DNA from: Mycobacterium rhizamassiliense | Lineage (GTDB): Bacteria; Actinomycetota; Actinomycetes; Mycobacteriales; Mycobacteriaceae | Direction of reading: 5' to 3' | Assembly (NCBI RefSeq): GCF_900157375.1 | Contig: NZ_LT721901.1 | Coordinates: forward strand, 4,483,685-4,547,684 | DNA: 64,000 nt | Shown here: piece by piece, positions 31,702 to 40,706 of the stretch | Position numbering within the stretch: the stretch's first letter is position 1 | How the letters are laid out: each line of letters starts with the position of its first letter | Program-made: the position numbers and the translations under genes | The notes under the pieces: model-generated | The model's database searches: none | Seen by the model: only the letters and a program-made list of their open reading frames with translations | Told to the model about the DNA's origin: nothing

Positions 31702-33873
31702 TCAAGAGCTAGGGCCGGGTTGACCGGCCGCGAGGCGAAATACACCGGCTTGAAAGCGCCGCTGTTTATACATGGCCTGATCGGCGCAGTCGAGGATGGC
31801 GTCTATCGACCGGCCATCCCCCGGTCGGTGGGCCGCGGAGCCGATCGTCAAGACGATGGAGATCTGTGTTCCGTCGGCGACGACAATCGGTGTCTTCTGC
31901 ACCTGGCTTGTTATTCGGTGGGTGAGGTGTGCGAGCCCGGGATCGTCGACGGTGTTGGTGATAACCAGGAATTCGTCGCCACCCCAGCGGGCGACGAGAT
32001 CATCGCCGTCGATAGCGGCGAGTAGGCGGCCGGCGACCTCAATCAACAATTCATCGCCTGCTTGGTGGCCGCATCGGTCGTTGACGGACTTGAATTGCTC
32101 GATGTCGCAGAACAGGATGCCGTAGCCCTCGTCGGCCGCGTCGAGGCGCTCTAGCTGGCCCCACGCCGCAGAGCGGTTGGCAATCTTCGTCAGGGTGTCA
32201 GTGGTGGCCTGGCGGGCCAACTCGGCCTCGCGCATGCGGTCGGCGGTGACGTCGAGGATTTGCGAGACGAAGCAATGAGGCTGATTACGGTGGCCCTGTA
32301 CGAGCACGGCGGTGAGGTCGCACCATACGATGCGTCCGTCGGCGGCGATGAAACGCTTGTCCATGCGGTAACTGCGGCGGCGCCCCGCGAGGCACTCGCC
32401 GAGCAAAGCCAGATCGGCATCCAGGTCGTCGGGATGAGTGATCTCCTGAAAGGTTAGTCCTGCCAGAGCTTTTCGGCCGTAGCCGAGTATCGTCCGCAGT
32501 GCCCGGTTGGTGCGCTGGAAGGAGCCGTCGAGGCCGACGATAGCCATCCCGATCGGCGAATGCGTCAGTGCCAGTTCGAATCGTCGCTCCCCGAGTAGGT
32601 CGAAATCAGCGAAGGACTGATCCACCGGCTCGGCGAGGGCACCGCAGGCCCCAAAGCCGTGGGTATGGGAGTGGGGCCTGCTCAGGTAGTAACCCTGCGC
32701 CCAGGGGATGCCGGCGGCGCATACGGCGTCCAATTCGCCTTGGCTCTCCACCCCTTCGGCGATCACGGTCGCGCCGATCTGCGCGGCGAACTCGGCAATG
32801 GATTGCGCCAGTCGCCGCCGAGCGTCGTCGGCGTCGATGTTGCGGGTGATGGACTGATCGATCTTGATGAATTCCGGTGCGAGTTCCAGCACGTGGGAGA
32901 ACGAGGAAAAGCCGGCGCCGACATCATCGACGGCCACCCGCATGCCGCGTGCCCGGCATGCTTCGAGCACCTCGTCGAGGGCGTCATAGTTCTCGACGGC
33001 ATCATGCTCGGTGATTTCCAGCACGAGGCGCGAGGGGTCGACCCCGGCGAGCAGTTCGGGCCACGGAGCCAGCAGCACCGCGGACGGAGAGATGTTCACG
33101 GTGACGAATCCATCTTTGGGCAGCTGAGGCAGCAGCGACAGGGCGCGCGCGACGACCGCGGTCTCCAACTCGATGTCCAGGCCCAACAGCGCGGCCTCGC
33201 CGAGGACAAGATCGGGTCGAAACGGTTCGCACGGGAAGCGCGCGAGCGCCTCGACGCCGACCACCTTTCCCGAGACGACATCGTGCACCGCTTGGAAGAT
33301 GACCTCGAAATCGCGCTCGGCCACCACCCGGCGGATCCCCTCGCGCTGCTCGGCGTGGATATTCGTCGAGTTCGCCGGCAACTCCAGCAAGGCGCCGATG
33401 AGTTCAGCCATTTTGTTGACGATGCGTAGGTCCACGTCGGCGAGATGCGGCTTCGCCTGCTGGCTCACCGCGCACACCATCCCGACCGTGGAGCCATCTG
33501 CGCCGAGCAACGGAACACCTACATAGGCCCCCAGCCCCAGTTTCTGCGTTCTGGGCAGCACGGAGGCAGTCTTGTCGGCAGAAGTGTCCGGGATGACGGC
33601 GGGCAGCCGCCCGTCGATAACGCGGACGCTGTACGACCCGGTCAGCGATGAGCGGTCGCCGGGCGACCAGCCCAAGATATCGGTGTCGCCGTCGATCGCC
33701 TCGACTACTTGCATGCCTTGGCGAAACGACGCTATCCACGCCGTGTCAAGACCCAGGCGAAGCCGCAACAGGCCCAACAGAGTTCGAACCAACTCCACGG
33801 AGTTTGCTGGTTCGTCGCTCGGTGGGTGCGCAGCCTGCCCCTCGGCCCCCATAACGACATGGTAAACCCGCAT
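31702..33873 (-). CDS. GAF-EAL-PAS-GGDEF c-di-GMP signalling protein
   Basis: A 723-residue soluble protein. GAF covers about 28-165. EAL covers about 180-430, with VEALARF at 207-213, LEITEHD, VDDVGAGFSS, FIKID and IAEGVES, so the catalytic acidic residues are present. PAS follows (about 440-560, with PIGMAIVGLDGSF). GGDEF is at about 565-715 with WGGDEF ending at 635. The order EAL before GGDEF is uncommon. Both motifs are intact, so it may both make and degrade c-di-GMP. No membrane helix. ATG at 33873. The three c-di-GMP genes of this window are unlinked by operon, each with its own promoter. Confidence 0.92.
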   Translation of the reverse strand: MRVYHVVMGAEGQAAHPPSDEPANSVELVRTLLGLLRLRLGLDTAWIASFRQGMQVVEAIDGDTDILGWSPGDRSSLTGSYSVRVIDGRLPAVIPDTSADKTASVLPRTQKLGLGAYVGVPLLGADGSTVGMVCAVSQQAKPHLADVDLRIVNKMAELIGALLELPANSTNIHAEQREGIRRVVAERDFEVIFQAVHDVVSGKVVGVEALARFPCEPFRPDLVLGEAALLGLDIELETAVVARALSLLPQLPKDGFVTVNISPSAVLLAPWPELLAGVDPSRLVLEITEHDAVENYDALDEVLEACRARGMRVAVDDVGAGFSSFSHVLELAPEFIKIDQSITRNIDADDARRRLAQSIAEFAAQIGATVIAEGVESQGELDAVCAAGIPWAQGYYLSRPHSHTHGFGACGALAEPVDQSFADFDLLGERRFELALTHSPIGMAIVGLDGSFQRTNRALRTILGYGRKALAGLTFQEITHPDDLDADLALLGECLAGRRRSYRMDKRFIAADGRIVWCDLTAVLVQGHRNQPHCFVSQILDVTADRMREAELARQATTDTLTKIANRSAAWGQLERLDAADEGYGILFCDIEQFKSVNDRCGHQAGDELLIEVAGRLLAAIDGDDLVARWGGDEFLVITNTVDDPGLAHLTHRITSQVQKTPIVVADGTQISIVLTIGSAAHRPGDGRSIDAILDCADQAMYKQRRFQAGVFRLAAGQPGPSS

Positions 33874-34220
33874 TCGGGACCAGGGTTTGGAATGGCATCG
33901 CGATTACGCCGCGATGGGGTCGAGAACGTCCCCGATAGGTTGCAGAGCTATACCGGCGACCCCAGCTCGAACCTGCGTGGTGCTCAATTGCGTTTTCCGG
34001 CAACAGCTTCAGGTGAGGGCGTCTTGATCAGGTGTCACCGTCTGGTAGTAGCCCTGGCGACATCAGTATCCCGAGCATGCCATCCTTGTCCCCCAATCGG
34101 TGGACAGCGGGTTCCTCCCGCGAATCATCCGATCGGTGGACTGACAAAATATTCACGCATCGCAATACTTGCATTGAAGGGCTTCGGGGAGACCGGCCCA
34201 ACAACTGGAAGGCGCTAACA
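33874..34220. other. 347-bp gap upstream of the peptide gene
   Basis: No gene is visible here between the GAF-EAL-PAS-GGDEF start and the 45-residue peptide. GC content drops near 34120-34180, where a sigma-A-like promoter is annotated separately. I see no repeat or RNA structure that I can support in the remainder. Confidence 0.5.
34141..34169 (+). promoter_or_regulatory. Sigma-A-like promoter for the peptide gene
   Basis: CTGACA at 34141-34146 and AATACT at 34164-34169 are separated by exactly 17 nt and read toward the peptide gene at 34221, leaving a leader of about 45 nt. Both hexamers differ from consensus at some positions. Inference from sequence. Confidence 0.4.
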
Positions 34221-34358
34221 ATGAGCATCGAAAAGAACACCACCGAGACCCTCACGATCGGCAGACTCACCATCGCCAGCCCAGCGGGGCGCTCCGCCGA
34301 GCTTTTGTGCTTCTGCAAGTCTTCCGACGCCAACCCTGGCTTCGCACAGGCTCGGTAA
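34221..34358 (+). CDS. 45-residue peptide, candidate precursor
   Basis: The product starts MSIEKNTTETLTIGRLTI and ends in CFCKSSDANPGFAQAR. The first half is a leader-like, charged and Thr/Ile-rich stretch, while the tail carries two Cys around a Phe. There is no signal peptide. ATG at 34221 has GGAAGG 8 nt upstream, and a promoter-like pair lies further up. The stop is 6 nt before the next start, so the two are translationally linked. The small size, the leader/tail split and the partner gene recall precursor peptides of modified natural products, but no modifying enzyme is adjacent. Coding status is likely, the role inferred. Confidence 0.5.
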   Translation: MSIEKNTTETLTIGRLTIASPAGRSAELLCFCKSSDANPGFAQAR

Positions 34359-34364
34359 ACTGCC

Positions 34365-35039
34365 GTGGTGCTTGAAGGTCGACTTGCCGAGGCGTTGGCC
34401 TTCAACGCACCCTTTGTGATCGATCGACTTGTCAAAGATCGGGTCGCCGATACGCCGGCATTCGCGGAATTGCTCTTCACCGAGGTGAAAAGGTATCTCG
34501 TGCTGTGCGAGGCGACACCCGACATGACGTTTGGCATGTGCTCGTCGATGGTGGACGAAGCCTGGCACGCTTTTATCCTCTTCACGACCGAGTACACGGA
34601 ATACGGTCGCAACTACTTCGGAAACTACATCCACCATTCGCCCGCCGACGAGCATGGCGCCCCCGAGCCAACCGGGGCTAGCGGTCAGGCGCAAAAGGCG
34701 GCCTCCTTCAACGATTTTCGTCAGCGATATGAGGAGCTGTACGGCCACCCGCTGCCGGCCGTCTGGTACGACGACAGCAGCATCGAGCCCTCCCGCCGCG
34801 TCATCAACACCAGGGCCGGGCTGTTGACCTCGAACGTCGACGACCACACCATCCACTTGGCGGACGAGCACGGGACCACCGTGCTGTCGGTCAATGAATT
34901 GGCTTGTGAGGCCGTGGATTTCATCGCCCAGGCACGCGACTTCTATGTGCGCGAACTCCCCGGCGACCTGACCGAGGAAGAGAAAATCGGCATAATCGCG
35001 CCGCTTGTCCGTCTGGGCGTGTTACGCCTGGCGCCCTAG
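34365..35039 (+). CDS. GRDP-like protein coupled to the peptide gene
   Basis: A 224-residue soluble protein. The N-terminal half has MCSSMVDEAWHAFILFT, YTEYGRNYFGNYIHH and a later FRQRYEELYGHPLPAVWYDD, matching the W-H...HH pattern of glycine-rich domain protein-like (GRDP, DUF1399) proteins. The C-terminal 70 residues (TTVLSVNELACEAVDFIA ... KIGIIAPLVRLGVLRLAP) look like a small winged-helix, PqqD-like recognition domain. GTG at 34365 (or 34368), with no good ribosome site, 6 nt after the peptide gene stop. It overlaps the convergent acetyltransferase by 18 bp. The function is unknown; the pairing with a peptide is the main clue. Confidence 0.68.
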   Translation: MVLEGRLAEALAFNAPFVIDRLVKDRVADTPAFAELLFTEVKRYLVLCEATPDMTFGMCSSMVDEAWHAFILFTTEYTEYGRNYFGNYIHHSPADEHGAPEPTGASGQAQKAASFNDFRQRYEELYGHPLPAVWYDDSSIEPSRRVINTRAGLLTSNVDDHTIHLADEHGTTVLSVNELACEAVDFIAQARDFYVRELPGDLTEEEKIGIIAPLVRLGVLRLAP

Positions 35040-35579
35040 CGGGGTGACATACCTGACCTGGTGGACCGGCGCCCCACCGAGGACTACGGGTTTTTGCACT
35101 CCGTCGCTCGTCCATCCATTGCGTTCGTAGAACTGTCGGGCCCGCATGTTGGTGGCCAGGACCCATAAGAAGGCCTGTTCGTGGCCGGCCTGACTCAGTC
35201 GTTCGCACCCGGCGGCCAGCAGGGCGCGGCTGACTCCTGAGCCCCAGTGCGGCGGGTCGACATACAGCGACCAGATTTCGCCGCCGTCGATTATGTGGTC
35301 GTCGCGCGATCGGCCGATGGTGATGTGGCCGCGTATCGTGTCGCGATCAGTGGCAACCAGCGTGTACGGGCCTTGCCGCACGTCCATCCCGTCGAATGCG
35401 TATCGAATTGCCATGTCCTCGGGACGTATTCCGTCGAGAAAGTCCTGTGCGACGAGATCTCGGTAGCCCTGCTGCCAAGATCGGACGTGGACGCGGGCTA
35501 CGGCCATCTTGTCTGCTGCTGTCGCCTCCCGGACCTCAACCACCTCCGAAGTATCACCCTGGGCAGTTCGGGTCTCCAA
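35022..35579 (-). CDS. GNAT family N-acetyltransferase
   Basis: A 185-residue GNAT. The acetyl-CoA site is VDPPHWGSGVSRALLAAGCERL, a variant of the Q/RxxGxG/A loop, followed by NMRARQFYERNGWTSDG, the usual beta5-alpha4 closing motif. The start MAVARVHVRSWQQGYRDLV, near residues 24-42, is the RimI-like opening. ATG at 35579. It overlaps the convergent GRDP-like gene by 18 bp at the 3' end. The acceptor is unknown. It could modify the peptide encoded opposite, although nothing except proximity argues for that. Confidence 0.9.
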   Translation of the reverse strand: METRTAQGDTSEVVEVREATAADKMAVARVHVRSWQQGYRDLVAQDFLDGIRPEDMAIRYAFDGMDVRQGPYTLVATDRDTIRGHITIGRSRDDHIIDGGEIWSLYVDPPHWGSGVSRALLAAGCERLSQAGHEQAFLWVLATNMRARQFYERNGWTSDGVQKPVVLGGAPVHQVRYVTPLGRQA

Positions 35580-35634
35580 GGGTGTAGCAGGTGATTTCGT
35601 CGACTGGTGTCGTGACGGATGCGCGGCCTCGAGC

Positions 35635-37914
35635 TCAATTGGCGGTAGAAGGGACGGAGATTTCGGTGAGGCCCGCTGCTGCCCCGAAGAGGTAGCCTTG
35701 CGCCAATCCGCATCCGGCCCGGAAAACTGTGTCGGCCTGTTCGGTCGTTTCGATGCCTTCGGCTATTACGTTGAGGCCCAGCGCTTCGCACAATCCGATG
35801 ACCGACCGGTACAGCGTGAGGTTGCGTCCCGGCTCGACGCCCGTTGCGAGGCCACGGTCAAGCTTGACGATTTGCACGGGCAACTCGTGCAGGTACGTCA
35901 GCGAGTTGTAGCCCGCGCCGAAGTCGTCCAGGGCCACCCTGATCCCAAGGTCGGTCAGGCGTCCGATGGCGGCCGCGCCGTCGGCGAGATCGACGACGGG
36001 GACGGTCTCGGTGATTTCCAGGACCAGTCGGTGCGGCGATAACCGGTGTCGCGCAAGCGTGCGGCTGATGACATCTTCGAATTCGACGCTGCCCAGTCGC
36101 GCGGCGCCGACATTGATGTGGACGTCCACATCGAGGCCCGCGGCTTGGATCTCCGCGCACGCCAAATCGAGCACCATGGCATCGAATTGCGCCCCCATGC
36201 CGTTCGCCTCAGCCAGCGAGACGAAGGTCTGGGGCGGAATCTGTGTCCCGCTCGGTGTCGTCCACCGGGCAAGCGCCTCCACCGCCACCGGGATGCCCTG
36301 TGGGAGGGAAACGACGGGCTGGTACTTCAGCCGAAAGCCTTCCGGGACACACCCATTCGTTTGCCGTAGTGCCGTCGGAAAATCCTCCGACGCACTGTAC
36401 GCCGGGTGGTAGACGACGGCGGTGTCCTTGCCCAGCCGCTTCCCCGTGTACATCGAGATGTCGGCCTGCCGAAGCAGGTCGTCGGACGTCGGCGTAACAC
36501 CGTCACCGCCGGGACTGACCAGGCCCATGCTGGCGCGCACCCGGACGGAAGTCCCGTGCACCGAGAATGGACTCCGAAGCGCCACCCGTAGCTTGTCGGC
36601 GAACTTTTCGGGTGTCTCGACATCGCCCGCTACCAGGATGGCGAACTCGTCTCCCCCGATGCGAGCCAGCGTGTCGCCGGGTCTGAGGCAGCCCCCTAGG
36701 CGCTCGCTGATCGCGCGCAGCAGCTCGTCGCCCGCGGCGTGCCCGAATTGGTCGTTGACCTCCTTGAAGTCGTCGATGTCGACGAAGATCAAGACGAACG
36801 GCTCCTCACGTATCGCCTCGTCCAGCCGCTGCGCCAACAGCAGTCGATTCGGCAGGCCGGTCAACGCATCGTGGTGGGCCTGGTGGGCAAGTCGGCGCTT
36901 GGCGTCGACGAGCTGTTCTGTCAGCATCCGCTGCACGCGCATCGCCACCACGTAGCGGGTCGCGACCAGCAGCGCCATCGCCAAATACGTGCTGACAAAG
37001 ATCGGGTCGACCCTGCGGCCGATGAGCACGTGGAACGTGAGGAGAGTGGTGCTGCCCATGAAGCCCACGTACGGCAGGGTCAACTGCGCCCAATTGTTCG
37101 GCTGTTCCAGCTCGTCCTGAGGGGGCCGGGACCGCGGCGGCAGTTCGAGCAGGCTCCACGTGATCAACAGCGGAGCGACGACGAAGCCGACGCCGACCGC
37201 AAGGTCCAGCTTTGTCACGCCGACGCTGCGAAGGTAGGCCAGCAGCCTGTCCGAAGAGGCGAGGGTGATCACCGCCGCGGCAAGCAACATGTAGTTTGCC
37301 CGGCCCGGCCGGTACGGCGGGTACCACATCGCAAGGAGAACGGCGCCCACCACCACGACGAGCTCGACACCGGCGATGCCGAAGACGACTTCGGAATTGG
37401 TCGACCGCGGCAGCGCGGCGCCGTCCATGGCGCCCATGCGGGCGACGTACACCAGGTGACAGAACGCCAACGCCGCCAGCAAGCCATCGAGGACGGTCGT
37501 GGTTATCGCCGGCCAGGATCGCACCCAGGCCCTGACGTCGCGACGGTGGCCGGCACGCACGAGAAGCACCATCGCCCCGGCGAATAAGGCGCCGGCGGCA
37601 AAGTAGCCGACGACGGCGGGCTCCGGCGCGATCGCAACGCGGTCGTCGGCGCGATCGAGCCGCGACAGAAACTCGGCGGTCATGAAGGTGGCGATCGCCG
37701 CGAGGAGCAATACCCGCCACCACCGCCACAGGCCGGTGACCCGACGCACGACCACGAGCCCAACGAGTAAGGCGGCACAACAGACCGTTATTTCGAGGAC
37801 AAACTGCACGCGTTGCGCCGCCGCCACTCCCCACAGCCCGAGCGCGTTGAACCCTGCCGTCGCGACGACGACGGCAGTTAGCCCGCGACGCAGGCGCCCA
37901 CTCCCAAACGACAA
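35635..37914 (-). CDS. Multi-spanning membrane GGDEF-EAL protein
   Basis: A 759-residue c-di-GMP enzyme. The N-terminal 320 residues hold about eight to ten hydrophobic helices without a known sensory domain, ending near FVSTYLAMALLVATRYVVAM. GGDEF covers about 340-500 (DALTGLPNR, VDIDDFKEVND, RIGGDEFAIL). EAL covers about 510-750 (VAVEALARW, NVGAARLG, LEITETVPVV, DDFGAGYNSL, VKLDR, IAEGIET). In the EAL domain NVG replaces the usual NxS, and VKLD replaces KID. Start TTG 37914 follows AAGGGGG. It could synthesise and degrade c-di-GMP in response to a membrane signal. Transcribed alone leftward. Confidence 0.91.
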   Translation of the reverse strand: MSFGSGRLRRGLTAVVVATAGFNALGLWGVAAAQRVQFVLEITVCCAALLVGLVVVRRVTGLWRWWRVLLLAAIATFMTAEFLSRLDRADDRVAIAPEPAVVGYFAAGALFAGAMVLLVRAGHRRDVRAWVRSWPAITTTVLDGLLAALAFCHLVYVARMGAMDGAALPRSTNSEVVFGIAGVELVVVVGAVLLAMWYPPYRPGRANYMLLAAAVITLASSDRLLAYLRSVGVTKLDLAVGVGFVVAPLLITWSLLELPPRSRPPQDELEQPNNWAQLTLPYVGFMGSTTLLTFHVLIGRRVDPIFVSTYLAMALLVATRYVVAMRVQRMLTEQLVDAKRRLAHQAHHDALTGLPNRLLLAQRLDEAIREEPFVLIFVDIDDFKEVNDQFGHAAGDELLRAISERLGGCLRPGDTLARIGGDEFAILVAGDVETPEKFADKLRVALRSPFSVHGTSVRVRASMGLVSPGGDGVTPTSDDLLRQADISMYTGKRLGKDTAVVYHPAYSASEDFPTALRQTNGCVPEGFRLKYQPVVSLPQGIPVAVEALARWTTPSGTQIPPQTFVSLAEANGMGAQFDAMVLDLACAEIQAAGLDVDVHINVGAARLGSVEFEDVISRTLARHRLSPHRLVLEITETVPVVDLADGAAAIGRLTDLGIRVALDDFGAGYNSLTYLHELPVQIVKLDRGLATGVEPGRNLTLYRSVIGLCEALGLNVIAEGIETTEQADTVFRAGCGLAQGYLFGAAAGLTEISVPSTAN

Positions 37915-38285
37915 CGCGCCCCCTTACCACCCGCGGCGTTGACGTTCAATATCCTGGCAGAATAATTTGCCGACCGGAACCTTTATCGCCCAATTAGCTA
38001 GGTCCCGTCGTCAAACGTAATTTGCGAGGCGTGGCAGGCGGATAACCGCAGTGTCACGTCCTTAAGCGGAAACCCGTTCCGACGTCGTCCTGTCCCCATC
38101 GCGGGCTCGCCCAGCCGGTCGCAGGAAATGCGACGAATCGACGACGATTGATATTCATAGTTGCTTGATTCGATTGTGCACAAATAGGTTTCGCGTGCCC
38201 GATAATTATCGGGCTCTATTGATTGATGTTCTAGAGTCAGGGCGTAAATCGCCTCGGCGCTTTTTCCCACCGAAAGGACGACGCG
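37915..38285. other. 371-bp divergent gap with an AT-rich core
   Basis: This gap lies between the leftward GGDEF-EAL gene and the rightward epoxide hydrolase gene. It is richer in A+T than its neighbours, especially around 38130-38250, and contains the perfect palindrome at 38197-38214 described separately. I find no gene in it. Confidence 0.55.
38197..38214. promoter_or_regulatory. Perfect 18-bp palindrome GCCCGATAATTATCGGGC
   Basis: Two 9-nt arms with no spacer, in an AT-rich divergent gap, ending 72 nt before the epoxide hydrolase start. Gapless perfect symmetry of this length points to a dimeric repressor site or a cruciform. No regulator gene is adjacent, so the protein that binds it is unknown. 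Confidence 0.5.
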
Positions 38286-39260
38286 TTGAAGCAGCGGCTG
38301 GTTGACACCAATGGTGTACGACTCAGGGTCACCGAGGCAGGCGAGCCCGGTGCTCCGGCGGTGATCCTCGCACACGGATTTCCGAGCCTTGGGTACTCGT
38401 GGCGCCACATTGTTCCGGTGCTGGCCGATGCGGGCTATCACGTGCTGGCGCCTGACCAGCGTGGCTATGGCGGCTCATCTTGCCCTGAGGCGGTCGACGC
38501 GTATGACATCGACGCGCTCACCGCCGATCTGGTGGGGCTGTTGGATAATATCGGCGCGCAAAGTGCGGTCTGGGTTGGTCATGACCTCGGTGGCATGGTG
38601 GTCTGGGCTGCCGCCCAGCTGCACCCAGAGCGGGTGGCGGGCGTGGTGGGGTTGAACTTTCCGCCAGCGCCCCGCGGAAAGCTGCCGACAACGCAGGCGC
38701 TTCGCAAGATGGTCGGTGACAGCTTCCTATACATGTTGTATTTCCAAGAGCCTGGGACCGCCGACACCGAACTCGGCCACGACCCGGCCCGAGCCTTGCG
38801 TCGAATTACGAGCTTCGGCCTGCAATCACTCACTGATCCAGTCGCAGCGAGCCGCATGATCGCACCGGGACCGATGGGATTTATCGACCGGCTACCTGAG
38901 CCAGGCGAACCTCCGCCTTGGCTCGACAGCTCTGAATTCGATTACTATGTAACCGAATTCACTAAAACAGGTTTTACTGGGGCGCTGAACTGGTACCGCA
39001 ACTTCGACCGCAACTGGGAAATCTTGGGCAACCCGGTGGCTGCCACCGTCGCTGTGCCGGCGTTGGTGATCATCGGCACCGATGACCCTACGCAGGGATT
39101 CACTCCACGGGCTCGCGCCAAGCAAGTGGTCACTGGTCCATACCGTGAGGTGACACTCGATGGTGCGGGCCACTGGTTGCAGGAAGAGAGGGCCACCGAG
39201 GTCAACACCGAGCTGCTTCAGTTTTTAGCTGACCTGCGGGAAGACCGGACCAGGGGCTGA
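38286..39260 (+). CDS. Epoxide hydrolase-like alpha/beta hydrolase
   Basis: A 324-residue alpha/beta hydrolase of the soluble epoxide hydrolase type. The oxyanion segment is HGFPSLGYSWR, the nucleophile elbow is GHDLGG with Asp as nucleophile, the cap-domain Tyr is in the middle region, and the catalytic His stands in DGAGHWLQEE near the C-terminus; an acid lies in GTDDPTQGF. The Asp nucleophile fits epoxide hydrolases (or haloalkane dehalogenases) rather than esterases. TTG at 38286 follows AAAGGACG. The P450 remnant 37 bp downstream would be a natural partner, since a P450-made epoxide could be opened by this enzyme. Confidence 0.89.
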   Translation: MKQRLVDTNGVRLRVTEAGEPGAPAVILAHGFPSLGYSWRHIVPVLADAGYHVLAPDQRGYGGSSCPEAVDAYDIDALTADLVGLLDNIGAQSAVWVGHDLGGMVVWAAAQLHPERVAGVVGLNFPPAPRGKLPTTQALRKMVGDSFLYMLYFQEPGTADTELGHDPARALRRITSFGLQSLTDPVAASRMIAPGPMGFIDRLPEPGEPPPWLDSSEFDYYVTEFTKTGFTGALNWYRNFDRNWEILGNPVAATVAVPALVIIGTDDPTQGFTPRARAKQVVTGPYREVTLDGAGHWLQEERATEVNTELLQFLADLREDRTRG

Positions 39261-39297
39261 TCCCCCAATCCCCAGCCCAGACCGCTCGGGCCGCTCG

Positions 39298-40661
39298 GTG
39301 GCCCGTCGCGCGCCTCTATCCATACGGACAGCCAAGGCGAACAATGTCGGTGTGGAACTCAAGCTGCGGGCCCATTGGCTGCTGGGATACGGGCCGGCTC
39401 GTGTGGCGCTGACGCAGCTCGCCCGCCGCGGGGATCCGTTCGCCCAGTTGGTTGTCGATAACAGTCAGCCCGGCAACGGCAATTGCCTCACTGAGCAGAT
39501 CCGCGAGCGGGGCCGCCTATCGTCGGTGGTCGGCAACGGGTGGGTCACCGCCGATGCGCAGATCGTTCGGGATGTGTTCCGAGACGACAGGTTCCGAACT
39601 TTCAAGCCGCGGGATCGGTCGCCTTTTCGGGTCGTTCAGTGGCTGGTCGCGAAGACCAATCCTGGTGTGCTGAATGGCTTGGAGCCGCCGTCTTTGCTGG
39701 TGGTCGATCCGCCCGAGCATGCGCGGCTGCGGCGCCTGGTGTCGCGGGCGTTCACCCCGCGAGCGACCGACAGACTTCGTGACCGCATCGAGGAAATCGT
39801 CAATGGTGTGCTCGACGATCTGGATAGCGAGACCCATTGCGATTTGATCGCCAGCTATGCCTCACGAGTCCCCATCGAAGTGATCGCGGAGATGCTGGGA
39901 ATCCCCGGCAGGAGGTACCCAGCCTCTACGAATTCGCTGATCCCAGCGCCAAACTGCTGACCGCCACGGTGCCCTCCTGGAAGGACTTCAGGACTGCCCT
40001 CACGGCGTTGCGAGAGTTTGAAGGCTACCTCGACGCGCATATCGAGCGGCTCCGCCGCGGTGGTGGCGACAACAGCATCTTGTCCGCCGTCCTCCAAGAC
40101 AGGGATCTCACCGACCTGGAGGTCAGGATGTTCGCCGGCCTGCTGCTCGGCGCCGGGTTCATCACTACCACCTACGCATTCGGTAGTGCAGTGGCGACGC
40201 TTGTCGACCACCCTGATCAACTGGCCCGGCTGCAAGCACACCCCGAAGGCTGGCCCAACGCGGTCGAAGAGACGTTGCGCTACCACGCCGTCGTTCAACT
40301 CGCCGCCAGGCTGGCCACCCAAATGCTGCAGATCGACGGCCACACCGTGCGGGAGGGCTCGACCGTTTTCCTTATGATCGCCGGCGCCAACCGCGATCCA
40401 GCCCTCTTCGAACGCCCCGACGAATTCGACACCACCCGGGCCAACGCTCGCGACCACATCAGCTTCGGCACCGGCATCCACGCCTGCCTGGGCGCACCCT
40501 TGGCGCGGATGGAACTGAACATTGGTCTGCGGGCGCTCTTCGAACGCTTCCCTCGACTGGGCCTCGCCGGCGAGCCGATTCTGAACGACAGCACCTTGCT
40601 GCACGGATTCAAACACCTCCCCGTCAGCCTCGGACCCGCGCGGGCGCCGCTAAGCTTCTAA
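39298..40661 (+). pseudogene. Frameshifted cytochrome P450
   Basis: Two frames together make one P450. The first, from GTG 39298 (or 39352), ends at 39960; the second carries the rest to 40661. The join is near 39903: EMLGIP continues as RQEVPSLYEF only if one base is added to the run CCCC at 39903-39906, so a run of five C has become four. The second part has LLLGAGFITTTYAFG (I helix), EETLR (ExxR) and FGTGIHACLG (heme). All P450 motifs survive apart from the frameshift. It may be a true recent inactivation or a base-calling error in a homopolymer. It follows an epoxide hydrolase and resembles the P450 at 23388. Confidence 0.85.
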
Positions 40662-40706
40662 AACCATTGCGCTGCAACGGAGTTGAATCTAGGCAAGCCG
40701 CTTGAC

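Noticed and set aside
34032..34220. Longer N-terminal extension of the 45-residue peptide
   Set aside because: An open frame extends upstream, but the ATG at 34221 has the only good ribosome site and the sequence above it looks noncoding.
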